A stretch of 64,000 bases of DNA, taken from positions 2,628,378-2,692,377 of the forward strand of contig NC_083582.1 in assembly GCF_027579695.1 (NCBI RefSeq), written 5' to 3'. The stretch's first letter is position 1, and every line of letters starts with the position of its first letter. The position numbers were made by a program, and so were the translations under genes. The notes beneath the pieces are model-generated. The model did not search any database and was not told the origin of the DNA. It was given only the letters and a program-made list of their open reading frames with translations. The stretch is from Neoarius graeffei (taxonomy: Eukaryota > Chordata > Actinopteri > Siluriformes > Ariidae). Below are positions 22,647 to 32,116 of the stretch, piece after piece.

Positions 22647-25515
22647 TTAGAGAAGGGGATTATGGGGATTTTGATGACTCGGACCCTTTCAGCTCTCGAG
22701 CTCAGACTGAAAACTTGCACACTTTTTACAGCTACAGCAGCAGCCAGAACAGCCTTCACTCAGCACCGGCTCCGCCCTCCTCCAACATGTGAGAGAGACA
22801 CACACAGAGTATTAGTAAATAACCAAGGCATAAGATCCTCTGCTCAAAAGCTGGTAGATAAAGCAGGCTGGTAGAAAGGGGTGGGGCTCGTCACATGATC
22901 CACTGGGATGGAGGAGCTTCATCTGTTTCTGTCTCTCTCTCTCTCTCTCTGTCTGTCAGGAATCAGTCGTCAGTGTTTGGTGGACACGCCCGTTTTGAGG
23001 ATGCACCACTGATAAACAGAGGCTCTCCTCCTCCCTCAGTGAGTCACCATTTTACACACACACACACAGATGTTGTAAAAGTTTGTCTATTCATCAGTCC
23101 GTCTCTCTGTCTGTCTCTTTCCTCTTTATTTCAGCTAATTCTGTGTTTTTATATTTTTCTCTCTCTCTCTCTAAACTCTTGGCCGTGTAGAAACTGTGTA
23201 AGTTGTATTTCTCTCTCTCCCCATTTCCTCACTCTCTACCAAATCATTTCTAATCCCTTCTCACTTCCTTTTCCTGCTCATTCATTTATTTTTCCTCTGA
23301 ATTAAAACTCCCAGAGTCTTAACCTCATAACCTCACGTTAGTGTTTAACCAGTGCTGAATCCCTCACTGGGAAGAAAGACGTGCTCCTCGCTTTATTTCG
23401 TGAGCCTGAGTGCTAACATGCTAATCAGTGATCGATGCTAATGTGTTTGAAGTGTGGAAAAACGAAGTCACGATTTCAACCCTGTTTCTTTAACATGTGT
23501 AACTTTAGCATGAATAAGCTAAAGTAATGTTGAATAGATTATGGATTTTAAATTTCAGTAACATTTTTGCTTCCAGCAAACAAGATGTAGAAAAATTTGT
23601 TTATGAATATTAACATAGCTAACAAGCTTATATTAGTATTTTTATAAAAAGTTTAGTTTATGTGCAGATTTTGTTGAACAGCACTGCTAAAGACTGAATA
23701 AACACAGCAGTGAGTTTAACGAGCCAGTTGGGTAATTCACTAATTAACCGGGTAATTTTAGTGACTGATGGTGTAAAAGTTTAAGAACATTTTACTGAGT
23801 TTTCAATGATAAATCAATTTACTAATTAGGTGTTTAAGTATTTATTAAGCTTTAATTGATATTCATTAAACGCACTTGGAAAATGTGTATAATTTTATCT
23901 CATTCTCATCTCATTATCTCTCACCGCTTTATCCTGTTCTACAGGGTCACAGGCAAGCTGGAGCCTATCCCAGCTGACTACGGGCGAAAGGCGGGGTACA
24001 CCCTGGACAAGTCGCCAGGTCATCACAGGGCTGACACATAGACAACCATTCTATATTCCCATTTTTTTTGTTAGTTAAATCTGAACCCCAACAAACCAAA
24101 AGAGTAAATTAATAATTTAATGCTGTTTCAGAGTTTATAGCTGAGAGAATGTGGAACACAGAAACCACAGAGCGAGAGAAAGCACAGTCTCGAAGACAAA
24201 GTGGCGTTTAATCAGGAGGAAAAGAGACGAGCTTTTATTATTATTATTATTATTATTACACACTCTGTATTAGATGGTTAAAGTGTTTGAGTCGGAACGC
24301 AACAAATTCCTTCTTTCAGGAAATTCATTATACACCGTAAAAAAAAAAAAATTAGTCAAGCCAACTTAAAAATGTAACGCAACCTGCTGCCAAAGGATTT
24401 TGAGTAAACTCAACTCCGGGCCAAATAGTTGTTCTGAGTTGCTCTTTTAAGTCGACACAGTTGAGTATTTTATGTTGACCTTACTGTATTTAGCAAGTTC
24501 AGTGCATTCAAATTGTGATGTTGAAATAAATTGAAATAATCATTCCAATTAACTTGGAAAAGCCAGTTGGCACAAAAACATTGTTATCCTAAATTATTCT
24601 TTTTTTTAAAGATTTTTTTTGGGGGGGGGCCTTTTCCACCTTTATTGGATAGGACGGTGTAGAGACAGGAAATGAGCGGGAGAGAGACGGGGAGGGATCA
24701 GGAAATGAGCTTAGGTCAGACTCGAACCCGGGTCCCCGGATTTATGGTATGGCGCCTTATCCACCTGAACCGCAACACCCCGAAATAATAATGCCAATTA
24801 ACTTAGAAGAGCGAGTTGGCACATCATGGTTCTAAGTTGAGTTTACTCAAAATCCTTTGGCAGCAGGTTGCGTTACATTTTTAAGTTGGCTTGACTATTT
24901 TTTTTTTACAATGATTTAGTGTGCATTACATTTTTTAGTTAACACAAACCTCTCAACACTTAAGTTCTACTTCACTTTGCCTATTATTACACAAACAGAA
25001 ACAAATACCGACATACAAGGAGGGAATTCCCTGGCCTCTGTTGAGGAAAGCTTAGTCTAGACTCCTATACAACGTCTCGTGTCAGTTTCCACAGACTCTC
25101 ACTCCACCCGACTGTTGAAACTTTCGAACTTGTGAAGTGCACAGTGGCATCGGTTAAGGGGCGTCAATCAGCACTTGAATCTATAAGTTCACTTAACTTA
25201 ATTTTCCAATTCCTATGAACTTGTGGCGAAGGAAAGGCGTCTCAACTATTTTTTTTAGTTGAACAATTAGAAGGGAAATTTGTTCATTCAACTTAGAATC
25301 CTTTTTTCACTCAACAATTTTGCAAGTTATGTTTTTTACAGTGTACACTTTTTTTTTTTTTTAATTTCCAAATAGTATGTGTCCTATATGTGTATTGAAG
25401 TGTGTGTGTGTGTGTGTGTGTGTGTTCTCTGCAGTATTCTCCCACTATGCGAGCCAACTACCTCTCAATGACAGAAGATCAGATGAGACACTTTGGCGAC
25501 GACTTTAGGGCCTGA
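8609..25515 (+). CDS. ttyh2: Tweety family member 2 (C-terminal ~417 residues, 12 exons)
   Basis: Spliced gene: 8609-8720, 8882-9102, 9613-9708, 11548-11620, 11759-11828, 12500-12555, 12837-12929, 22082-22174, 22296-22438, 22651-22788, 22960-23038 and 25435-25515. All internal borders are GT/AG and all phases join. The product has the tweety features: [14 protein letters not shown] start of the extracellular region, an RGD tripeptide, three of the five membrane spans, conserved extracellular cysteines (DFC, YCSQ, DCR, VCYDG), N-glycosylation sequons (NRT, NQT, NHS) and a C-terminal PPSY motif. Tweety proteins are plasma-membrane dimers, proposed as calcium- or volume-regulated anion channels; published structures show no clear open pore, so the transport role is debated. 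TTYH2 rather than TTYH1/3 is chosen from the QFAVPLF stretch and the C-terminal tail. Human TTYH2 is about 534 residues, so roughly 115 N-terminal residues are missing here. Intron 7 is 9.2 kb and full of repeats. Confidence 0.93.
8882..9102 (+). CDS. ttyh2: ttyh2 window exon 2
   Basis: Acceptor tgtgacag, donor gtacac inside an AC microsatellite. Encodes the helical extracellular stretch with [15 protein letters not shown]; the RGD tripeptide is also present in mammalian tweety proteins. Ends in EYY plus two bases of an Arg codon finished by the next exon. Confidence 0.93.
9103..9136. repeat. (AC)n microsatellite
   Basis: AC run starting at the donor of ttyh2 window exon 2. Confidence 0.9.
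9175..9535. repeat. Degenerate GATTCAGT-type repeat in ttyh2 intron 2
   Basis: Irregular repeats built on gtcagt/gattcagt/gaatcagt. The word content resembles the large minisatellite in intron 7, but no regular period can be seen. Confidence 0.6.
9613..9708 (+). CDS. ttyh2: ttyh2 window exon 3 (membrane span)
   Basis: Acceptor gtgtgtag directly after a GT run, donor gtaatg. Encodes [20 protein letters not shown], a membrane span, then the basic loop AKKSRC. The acceptor lies in a GT microsatellite, so length changes there might affect splicing. Confidence 0.9.
9798..11395 (+). mobile_element. Tc1-like DNA transposon, copy 1 (ttyh2 intron 3)
   Basis: Terminal inverted repeats start CCGATTCCAAAAAAGTTGGG at the left and end in its complement (CCCAACTTTTTTGGAATC) at the right. 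About 1.6 kb with one transposase ORF. It lies in the same direction as ttyh2, flanked by an AC run and a GT run. Almost identical to the copy at 39458-41059. Confidence 0.92.
10103..11176 (+). CDS. Tc1-like transposase, copy 1
   Basis: 357-residue ORF; the start at 10157 (MGRGSPIPL) is the likelier true start by analogy with Tc1 proteins. N-terminal helix-turn-helix ([20 protein letters not shown]), then the DDE core: [15 protein letters not shown] and SPIENIW with 34 residues between the last two acids (DD34E). Versus the copy at 39763 it lacks one Ser codon in the helix-turn-helix (SS for SSS), has ESKCEV for ESKFEV, and ends earlier at VSQG. Cut-and-paste transposition at TA sites is the known family activity; whether this copy is active is unknown. 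Confidence 0.88.
   Translation: MTGYKKSILEWQRLSEVKMGRGSPIPLILRRQIVEQYQKGLRQCKIAKSLNISSTVHNIIKRFRESGRISVRKGQGRKTILGACDLRALRRHCITYRHASVLEITKWAQEYFQRTLSVNTIHRAIRRCQLKLYSSKKKPYLNTIQKRRRLLWAKAHLKWTVAKWKTVLWSDESKCEVLYGNQGRRVIRTKEEKDDPSCYQRSVQKPASLMVWGCISACGMGSLHIWKDTINAERYIQVLEQHMLPSRRRLFQGRPCIFQHDNAKPHTASITASWLRRRRVRVLNWPACSPDLSPIENIWRIIKWKIRQKRPKTVEQLESYIRQEWVNIPLPKLEQLASSVPRRLQTVVKRKGDVSQG
11394..11498. repeat. (GT)n followed by (AT)n microsatellite
   Basis: GT run 11394-11420, a TTTA spacer, then about 30 AT units to 11498, directly after the Tc1 copy and 50 bp before ttyh2 window exon 4. Confidence 0.9.
11548..11620 (+). CDS. ttyh2: ttyh2 window exon 4 (membrane span)
   Basis: Acceptor gttgcag, donor gtgagt. 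Encodes [20 protein letters not shown], the next membrane span. The preceding intron contains a complete Tc1-like element and a long TA run ending about 50 bp before the exon. Confidence 0.9.
11759..11828 (+). CDS. ttyh2: ttyh2 window exon 5
   Basis: Acceptor tctttcag, donor gtctgt. Encodes [19 protein letters not shown]: a conserved extracellular cysteine and an N-glycosylation sequon (NQT). Confidence 0.88.
11835..11902. repeat. (CT)n/(CG)n/(AC)n compound microsatellite
   Basis: Starts just inside the intron after ttyh2 window exon 5. Confidence 0.9.
11940..12200 (+). repeat. Unnamed dispersed repeat, copy A
   Basis: Shares a stretch of roughly 200 bp with the minus strand of 26460-26720, including GGGCGTGGCCTGTCCAG and GATTAGATTAGCAAA. 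No ORF or RNA-gene head is visible; family not recognised. Confidence 0.5.
12449..12497. repeat. (GT)n microsatellite
   Basis: About 24 GT units running into the acceptor of ttyh2 window exon 6. Confidence 0.9.
12500..12555 (+). CDS. ttyh2: ttyh2 window exon 6
   Basis: Acceptor tgtgtgcag at the end of a ~48-bp GT run, donor gtctgt. Encodes [18 protein letters not shown], with the conserved YCSQ cysteine and the PFQQ end typical of the family. Confidence 0.88.
12837..12929 (+). CDS. ttyh2: ttyh2 window exon 7
   Basis: Acceptor tcctgcag, donor gtacac; exactly 31 codons. Encodes an amphipathic helix ending [11 protein letters not shown]. The FAVPLF stretch favours TTYH2 over TTYH3. Confidence 0.9.
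12950..16942. repeat. Large 32-bp-based minisatellite in ttyh2 intron 7 (left part)
   Basis: About 4 kb of tandem repeats. The commonest unit is 32 bp (GAATCAATACGGTACTGAAT then CACGGACTTATT); variants include a GGCCAAGAATCAGTACTGTA block. The left 350 bp is degenerate and the centre is more uniform, with higher-order alternation of unit types. Each unit holds the dyad CAGTAC/GTACTG, so single strands could fold into hairpins. The same array resumes at 20643 after a LINE insertion. Confidence 0.95.
16990..17406 (-). other. Antisense ORF in the 5' region of the LINE
   Basis: 138 uninterrupted codons on the strand opposite to the LINE. Composition is protein-like (for example [32 protein letters not shown]) but no family is recognised. 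It may be a captured fragment of another transcript or chance. Confidence 0.3.
17296..20300 (+). pseudogene. LINE ORF2 (endonuclease plus reverse transcriptase), broken
   Basis: Three pieces. 17296-18198: endonuclease with [34 protein letters not shown] and SDHFC. 18446-18952 and 18975-20300: linker and reverse transcriptase with [43 protein letters not shown] and the catalytic YADD (codons at 19470-19481). A frameshift/stop lies near 18196-18350 and another in an A run near 18930. The family copies its own RNA into a nicked target; this copy cannot make a full protein. Confidence 0.88.
20643..20990. repeat. Minisatellite of ttyh2 intron 7 (right part)
   Basis: The 32-bp-type repeats resume immediately after the LINE tail (ATTGAATCAATACGGTACTG) and end near 20990. 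Same unit types as the left part. Confidence 0.92.
21041..21090. repeat. (GT)n microsatellite
   Basis: About 25 GT units. Confidence 0.9.
21190..22058 (-). mobile_element. Non-LTR retrotransposon 3' relic, antisense to ttyh2
   Basis: Minus-strand RT remains in several frames: [11 protein letters not shown] and [11 protein letters not shown] (RT motifs including xADD) at 22050-21800, then [20 protein letters not shown] and the C-terminal [10 protein letters not shown] and [10 protein letters not shown] stretches to about 21300. 5'-truncated with several frameshifts. It belongs to a different LINE group from the L2-type copies in this window. It reaches to about 25 bp from the ttyh2 exon 8 acceptor. 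Confidence 0.75.
22082..22174 (+). CDS. ttyh2: ttyh2 window exon 8
   Basis: Acceptor tctgtttcag, donor gtactg; exactly 31 codons. Encodes [20 protein letters not shown] and then DCRGINK, with a sequon (NHS) and the conserved DCR. A minus-strand LINE relic ends within about 25 bp of the acceptor. Confidence 0.9.
22296..22438 (+). CDS. ttyh2: ttyh2 window exon 9 (last membrane span)
   Basis: Acceptor gtgtgtag, donor gtacac. Encodes [16 protein letters not shown], the family signature before the last span, then [20 protein letters not shown] and a basic juxtamembrane stretch ([10 protein letters not shown]). Confidence 0.93.
22611..22642. repeat. (CT)n microsatellite
   Basis: CT run serving as the pyrimidine tract before ttyh2 window exon 10. 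Confidence 0.9.
22651..22788 (+). CDS. ttyh2: ttyh2 window exon 10 (cytoplasmic tail)
   Basis: Acceptor tgtgtttag after a CT microsatellite, donor gtgaga. Encodes an acidic cluster ([12 protein letters not shown]) followed by a serine-rich tail with [15 protein letters not shown]. Confidence 0.88.
22960..23038 (+). CDS. ttyh2: ttyh2 window exon 11 (cytoplasmic tail)
   Basis: Acceptor ctgtcag, donor gtgagt. Encodes [20 protein letters not shown] and ends GSPPPS, the first part of a PPxY motif completed by the next exon. Confidence 0.9.
23898..24055 (-). mobile_element. tRNA-derived SINE, 3' part only
   Basis: Matches the 3' half of the SINE family seen complete at 32117, 35073, 51188 and 57271 (CCGCTTTATCCTGTTCTACA; CAGCTGACTACGGGCGAAAG). 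Head with A and B boxes missing. Confidence 0.85.
24331..25345. mobile_element. MITE nest in ttyh2 intron 11
   Basis: An ~80-bp inverted repeat pair at 24331-24414 and 24833-24912 (AGTCAAGCCAACTTAAAAAT then GTAACGCAACCTGCTGCCAA and complement). A further related terminus at about 25240-25345 ends TTTTTTACAGTGTA, complementary to the left TACACCGTAAAAAA. So either two related elements or one larger element with an internal copy. No transposase. A SINE sits between the arms. Confidence 0.65.
24598..24784 (-). mobile_element. Second tRNA-derived SINE family
   Basis: Read on the minus strand: A-box-like GGTTCAGGTGGATAAGGCG, then B box GGTTCGAGTCTGACC, a body and a T/A-rich end (AAGATTT runs). 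It lies within the MITE arms above, so it inserted later. Different from the SINE family at 32117. Confidence 0.65.
25407..25424. repeat. (GT)n microsatellite
   Basis: Precedes the ttyh2 last-exon acceptor. Confidence 0.85.
25435..25515 (+). CDS. ttyh2: ttyh2 window exon 12 (last coding exon)
   Basis: Acceptor ctctgcag after a GT run; stop TGA at 25513-25515. Encodes [16 protein letters not shown] and ends GDDFRA. The leading Tyr completes PPSY, a PPxY site; mammalian TTYH2 is known to bind the ubiquitin ligase NEDD4-2 through such a motif. Confidence 0.92.
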   Translation, partial: YSPTMRANYLSMTEDQMRHFGDDFRA

Positions 25516-25524
25516 ACTTCATTA

Positions 25525-25530
25525 CCCCCC

Positions 25531-25561
<31 letters not shown>

Positions 25562-25566
25562 ACACA
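25525..25566. repeat. Poly-C run and (AC)n
   Basis: 23 consecutive C then AC repeats, ten bases after the ttyh2 stop codon. Homopolymer length may be affected by sequencing error. Confidence 0.85.
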
Positions 25567-26285
25567 CTGAGAACTGTGTGTAGTGGTGACATGCATGCGT
25601 GTGTGTGTGTGTGTTATATTTTGTTGAGGACCAAAATGTCCCCATAAGGATCAGAATATCTGACAGTTTTGATATTGTTGGGACATTTTGTGGTTCTTCA
25701 CAATGAAACTTTTTTTCCTTTTTTTTTTTTAATCTGCAGCTTTTATTTAAAAAAAAAAACTAAAGCCGAAACGCTTCCTTTTGGTTACAGACGTTAAGGC
25801 TGGTTTTAGATTTGTCGTGTTAATGAGCTGCATTAATAATTATATCAGTAAAAATCCTCACAAAGACAGTAGAGGTGTGTGTGTGTGTGTGTGGTCGTCA
25901 CAATCTCAGGACTCTGCTGTAATGCATTTCAGTCCTATAACTACTGAATAATAAATTTATACATGTTTTAATGCAGCTGAATATTTTTACTAAAGTTACT
26001 GAATGTGATTTTTTTTAATTAATATTTCTTTCATTAATGTTGTGAAACATAAAAACACTAAACGCATAACTGTTTTGGATGAAAGAAGTTTAGTGAACTT
26101 AATAAACGTTAGTGCAGTTGGCCATCACACACTGAAGCCTGCGTTCACACTGGTGACGGAAAATCGTTCGTTTTCTCCATAAATCTCGAAACGATGTTTA
26201 AACAGCGATGCTCTCAGTTCTATGCAAATTAGTCACGACTCTGTAAAGCAGCAGATCCAAACAGAATGATTCCTCTGACTGATCC

Positions 26286-26289
<4 letters not shown>

Positions 26290-26334
<45 letters not shown>
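26290..26334. repeat. (GT)n microsatellite
   Basis: About 22 GT units. Confidence 0.9.
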
Positions 26335-26338
<4 letters not shown>

Positions 26339-26459
26339 AGACATTTTCTTCAGTTTGCTGCTCACAACTTTATTTCCTCCCCACAGTTCAAAAGAAAGAA
26401 TCTTCTGTCATATCCGAGCTCTTATTAAATGTGTGTAGAGATCATTAATCATTCGGAGG

Positions 26460-26720
26460 AGAAGTAAAGTCTGGAATGAAGTAGCGGAGATCGTTGGAGC
26501 GGCGGGTGAAGGTGCGTAGCTCGTCCAGTTAGCACACTTTTTGCTAATCTAATCTGAGAACAAAGTTGAGCGTGTAACACGTAAATCACAGAAGTGATTC
26601 CCACACGCATTAGAGCGTTATTTAATTTAACTACAATCGCTATGGCCACTGGACAGGCCACGCCTACTAGTGACATCACTAGCAGTCAATACACACCTAC
26701 AAGACACAAACTACAAGCAA
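26460..26720 (-). repeat. Unnamed dispersed repeat, copy B
   Basis: Reverse-oriented partner of 11940-12200, sharing the GATTAGATTAGCAAA and GGCGTGGCCTGTCCAG words. Function and family unknown. Confidence 0.5.
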
Positions 26721-28807
26721 CAATTTGCTCAACATGGGCGTGCCTTTATTGAGAGGCGCAGCTGTTTGTGGGAGAGGGCGGAGCTTAGGTTTCACCATGT
26801 GACCACAAGCCTTTATCACTTCCTCCTTTAGCTTGACGTGACGTGTAACACAAAATGTTGGTTTTACACCTCGCTAGCCAGCTAATGTTTATCGTTTTAG
26901 CCGTTAGCTTGCTAATTTTAACGCTGTCCTGCTGGAACTAGCGATCTGCTGTTGCGTAGCTAATCAACTGCGATGAGGTTATAATTATCTGAGATGATGT
27001 AGCTTCCACTCTACGCTCTTTACCTGTAAAAGCAGGATGTGCATTGCGACATTACTGAAGTAAAAGATGTGATGAAGCAGCACAGAAATGGCGTTCGGAA
27101 CAACGAATATAATCTTATTTCTCCATGGCTACGTCCTCAAACTGCACACTACTGTCCTACTGATGCCGTTTATCATACAGCCCTGACTGGGGGAAACTTT
27201 CTGGTGGCTGATAAACATTTAATTAGTATTTATCACCCCCTGGTGGTGGTGTATTTTAATACACTGAACTAGCGTATGTAATTTAGCTTCATTGTCGCTG
27301 CTAAACACTAATTACCTTGCCAAATGTTTCTCCAGGTAATATAATAATGGAATGTTTAAATACAACATTTTATTCAGGTTTTGGGGGAAAAAGTCTACTA
27401 TAAACTATTTTGTGCAGTTGGGTCGTAGCTACAACTGATAAAGCTTGCTAGCTGCTAAGTGTTTTGCTATCGAGCTAGCATTGGGTTCTAATTATTATGC
27501 AGCAGGGCTGGATCTTATTTATTGCCCTGTTTACTGTAGTCGTCATTAAGGACATCGTGAACATGTTGTGTGGCTCTCTGAGGATACGCTGTCAGAAATA
27601 AACGCTCTGTAGGAATCAGTCTCTTTTGTAGCTTTAAGCCTGGATTATAAGTGCGATTATTGATGTTTATGTAAACGTGAGGAGGCATTCGGGGTGTGGC
27701 TTGTACACATCCTCGGAAATTAGCGCTATATGTGACACAAAATCTTGAAAGTACAACCCAAACCACAATGAAAATATAGTTTGGTACCTTTTTATATCCT
27801 GGAGTGTAGCATCGTCACGGCACTTAGCTCGCTAGCTAACACAACACTGCTTCCTGAATTCACATAATCATGACTTACAGCCCCTCCCCCCCAATGTTTT
27901 TCCAGATTTTCACTTAACATTTACAAAATGTGACTAAAGAATTTTTGTGTTGAAACAATTCCATATTTTTAAATATTTTATTAACTTGTTACTAGCGTTT
28001 TGTAAATAACTTGTATAATAACGTGGTGTTTACTTTTTTTTACCTTCCTTCACAATGTGCCACAGTTGCTCAAAATGGAGCGACTCCAGTGTGTAGCCTT
28101 AGACTGAAATTAGTTGTGTAATAAAGTCCTGCTGAGGCACGTTAATCTGTTTCAAGGCGTGTTTCACTCAGACATGCTAACAAGGCTAAGTCTATTAACC
28201 GTTAGAATAGTTAGCATGAATGCTAAATTGTTGATTCCTTACGAGCCACATATCTCACATGGCTCAGTTAACGGCATTCGAACGATCTGCCGTGGACTTT
28301 AATTTACTGCTCACAACATTAACATTCCAGTTTAATGAGGAACATAAGTTAGCATGATGCTAAATCATTATTAATGATCGTTAACTCATTGCATCCAGCA
28401 ATAATATTTTTGTTACTAAAAGTAAAGATTGTGATTAAAATGAGATCATGTAATTTGTTACCATGACGTTCAAACATCAGTGACGTTTAATTCATTATTA
28501 ACCTTTTTTGAAGGTTTCTTTATTCCTTTTTAATTTCCTTTATTCCTCAGTCTAACAGGGTGCCAGGTGAATTGACCTTCCTAGCATGACGCTAACTAAC
28601 TCGTAGCGAACTACCGAGTCGGAATTAGTGTCTGAGTGAGAATTCCTTTCATCCGCCGCCGTCTTCCGGTTACAGAGTTTGTGCTGTTCCTCTCCATGAA
28701 ATGCCGAATGTTCGGTGAAACTTTTTTAAATGTTACTTGTACGTATGTTGTGTTTGTTTTTATTTAATAATGTTTTAATACATGTGTGTGTTTCCTGTGT
28801 CTGTTCA

Positions 28808-28813
28808 TAATAA
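28808..28813 (+). terminator. Candidate polyadenylation signal for ttyh2
   Basis: AATAAA in an AT-rich tract, followed by TTTGAACACAACTTC. It is the best-looking signal between the ttyh2 stop and the next inverted-repeat element; usage is inferred, not shown. Confidence 0.35.
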
Positions 28814-28871
28814 AACTGTTTGAACACAACTTCAGCTCGCAGTGATGAGTTTTTGTCCGTGTGGAGTCTGT

Positions 28872-28942
28872 GAGGGGCGGGGCGCCGGTGTGCAGGGGCG
28901 GGGCGCCGGTGTGCAGGGGCGGGGTGCCAGGGGGCGGGGCGC
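28872..28942. promoter_or_regulatory. GC-box-rich short tandem repeat
   Basis: Three to four imperfect copies of a ~20-bp unit containing GGGGCGGGG, the Sp1/KLF GC-box core, directly behind the ttyh2 3' end. No downstream gene start was found, so a promoter role is only a possibility. Confidence 0.3.
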
Positions 28943-29440
28943 ACTAATGTCTGTCTGAAACGTTAAACGCGGGTATTTCCCTCAGAGGCCAGTACACTCG
29001 CCGACTCAGTGCTGTAACGAGCTAAACCGGCTAATCATGTCTCAGTAACTTTAGCAATCACTGCGAGTTCATATTTCTGAAGATTTTCCTTGAGAGCAGA
29101 GCGAATACAGCATGAAGCCCGTCATTAAATAAAAACGCTGTCGAAAACTCTTTTTCCTCTTAGTTTGAGACGGAATTTCTTAAACTGCGTCACTGGGTAA
29201 AGAGGTTTTCCCGGTGGGAATTATTTTATTATAGTTCAGGAAAATTCCACAACACGTCACTTTGCTCAGGGGACCAGAGGAAACGCCATTGAGGGAAATT
29301 ATTCTTTTATTAATGTTTTAATAAAACAAATATTTTCAGTAAAACAAAATCCTGATGTGAATTGTATCATTACTCAGGTTTATTCTGACTTCCATTAAAA
29401 CTAGCGCTAATAGTTTGAGAAAACTGACATTTAATAAAGT
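28943..29440. other. No gene recognised
   Basis: AT-rich unique-looking sequence between the GC-rich repeat and the inverted-repeat element; no ORF, exon borders or repeats recognised. Confidence 0.4.
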
Positions 29441-31028
29441 TACAGGTAGTCCGGGAGCCATGGGGTCGGACCCGGAATTTTTGGTTAAAGTTTTTTTTTT
29501 TTGCTTTATCTTATAGGTTTGAGGTAGCTCTTCAAGATTTAAGAGGGTGCCCGGTGATATCCCTTGGGCAATTTAATATATTAACCCTTTAATGCCCTAT
29601 ATGCCCAAATAATGGAAGAAAATACAAAAAAAATAATATCAGTGTAAATACTGATATTAAATGCACCAAGTTGGCTGTATCTGATAGGTATTCACATTTT
29701 TCTCTATATTTGTCATTCAAATACATCAAATGTGGATTAATTAACCCTTTCATAACTTTTCCAAATTAGCGATTTTTATACAAGTATTACATAAACTCTA
29801 CAGTTAATACAAAATAATGATCAATATCTATGTAAGAACTATACAGCATGCAAAAGAACTATATACAGCATGCATATACACTCACACCAGTGATCCACTA
29901 TGTAAAACTACAGTATGCAATATATCAAGCATGCAAAATGGCATATACAGCATGCGCACACACACACAAGAATAGCAAAAGATACTGATTTTCAATTAAC
30001 CAAATTGGCTGTACAGTATTCACGCTTTACTGTCATTCAAATTAGTCAAACGTGTAATTGACCCTTTCACAAATTTGCAAAATTAACAATTTTGATACAA
30101 GAACAACAGTACATAAAGCATGTACGTGCATGCATGCATGCACACACACTAATGAGCAATAATTATGTAAAATAATTGCATACAGTATGCAAACACACAC
30201 ACAAAACACAAAAACTATTTAAGGAAAGAACTAAGAGTTCAGATGAAAAAAAAACCCTCTAAACCCTTTGCCATTGCTTAGTGTCTGTAAAAATATGCTT
30301 ATGTACTGGATGCCAGCTAGTACAGAGGAGAATGTTAAGTAAACCTTACTCCCCAACGTTTTAAAAGTCGTGCTAGTCAGTGGACTGGCTAGTGCACATG
30401 ACTCTCAGTCCACAAGCAGTGTGGTTTGGAGTGGGGGTGAGGGTAAGGTTAACAGACTTTTGAGATGATAATCGGGGACAATGCCCTGAATTTTACTAGG
30501 GAACCAGGGACATTACTATTTCAACAGTCAATATCGTTAAAATAAGCAATCTATTAGCTTAATGTATTAGCTTAAAAAAATCAGTGACTAGCATTTACTA
30601 GGTGAGAGTTGGGTGTGCTAGCCAGTGTTGTGAAACTATGGGTCTAGTTCACTGGTGAGCAGTGAGTACATGTCACTGCTCTTTCATGATTACAGTCAAA
30701 TAGTTTCTCTGCTTAGCTTATGTGTGCTGTGATCTTTTGGGGGCAGTGTGATTGACAGAGTTAGCAAGATAGCTACACAAGTTGGCTTGAATTAGCTAAT
30801 TGTGTCCCTCATATGCCCCTGCAGAAGTAAACACAAGGATGACAATGGAGTGTATGCCTAATAATTTAAGGCTCGCATTAACAACCAAAGTAATAGAGTA
30901 ATAAAGGGCTTTTTGGTATAAGCCCCGCCCCCAATTGCATGGCCACACCCCCAACCATGGCTGGAACCCCACCCCCAGGCCTTAAACTCATCCTATTATG
31001 TTAACAAACACAAAAATAAGTATGATAT

Positions 31029-32110
31029 TCAGGGCCCGTTTACACGAGGACGCTGTCGGGTAAAAACGACTAAATATTTTATCAGAAGTGCCTTTCGTTT
31101 ACACGAGGACGGCGTTTCCGAGGCTGAAAAACGGATAAAATTGAAAACGCCTTCCAGAGTGGATAAGTTAAAAACGGCCCCCGTTGCATATCCGTCTAAA
31201 CTACCCAATACGCGAAACTCTGCTCGGATCTGCTCACGTCGGGTACGCGTTTACGTCATACATATGTCATATACTGCACATGCCAGCCCGGGAAGTAAGA
31301 AAGTAAATAAAAAAGTAAGAGCATGTCTGATTACATCGATCCAACGGACCTTCAAGCTGCTCTGTGTTTTAATGCAGTAGATGTGTTTTCCTGCTCACCC
31401 GCCTGGCTGGAGCTCCTCAGTTTGGTATCGCCAAGTTACACACACACGCACGCGCACGCCGCCTATTCAAGCCGCTCGTGAAACCATAAACCCGAGACTG
31501 AAAACAAAACTAACAGCCGAACGGGTTTATTTTGCTGAGATGGACACTGCCTTTTCTCTTCTTCACCGAAACAAGAGTGAGTGTTACTTAATAAAGGCAG
31601 ATTAAAAGAGTTTCGGTTTGCTCCTGCTCCTCCCTCGAGCACTACAGTACCTCAGCCGGACCGGTGTTCTGTAAAGTTATCCTAGCAAGTTCTCATACAG
31701 ACCGTTTTATTATTCAAAACAAGTCATTACAAATTATTTGACTTGGCCAAAGACTCGACCAATACGCACAAAACATAAAAATCGGCAAATGCGTGAAATT
31801 CTCACCGATTTTCTTTCAGCCCAGCTGATCGGTGGGACAAAACCACTGTTGAATTTTCCCACCCTCCTGGATTTCGCGCATGCGTAGTAGGCTTGGTAGG
31901 ATAACTTGACAGAACAGCGGCGCAGATGTGCAGATCAGACAAGACAGAAGACGTTGCGCATGCGTGCAGACATAGCGGAGACATTTATGCGTCACCGTAT
32001 AGACGCAGATTTCCTCCTTGAAAATGGTCGTGTAGACGCAGAAAAAAGTGAGAACGAAAACGGACTTTTGCGTTTTTGTTTTATACCGTCCCCGTGTAAA
32101 GTGGGCCATA
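31029..32110. mobile_element. hAT-type non-autonomous element
   Basis: Left end GGGCCCGTTTACACGAGGACG and right end complementary in type (CGTCCCCGTGTAAAGTGGGCC), with further inner copies of TTTACACGAGGACG near 31098. A familiar layout of fish hAT MITEs. Target site duplication not resolved. Confidence 0.55.
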
Positions 32111-32116
32111 GACTTT

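Larger units (their letters stand above)
25516..28830 (+). other. ttyh2 3' flank, possible 3' UTR
   Basis: Non-coding. It starts with a 23-base C run and an AC repeat just after the stop codon. An AATAAA at 28808-28813 followed by a GT-rich stretch could be the poly(A) site, giving a ~3.3-kb 3' UTR; nearer sites may also be used. An unnamed repeat (26460-26720, minus) sits inside. No other gene was recognised in 26100-28800. Confidence 0.4.
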
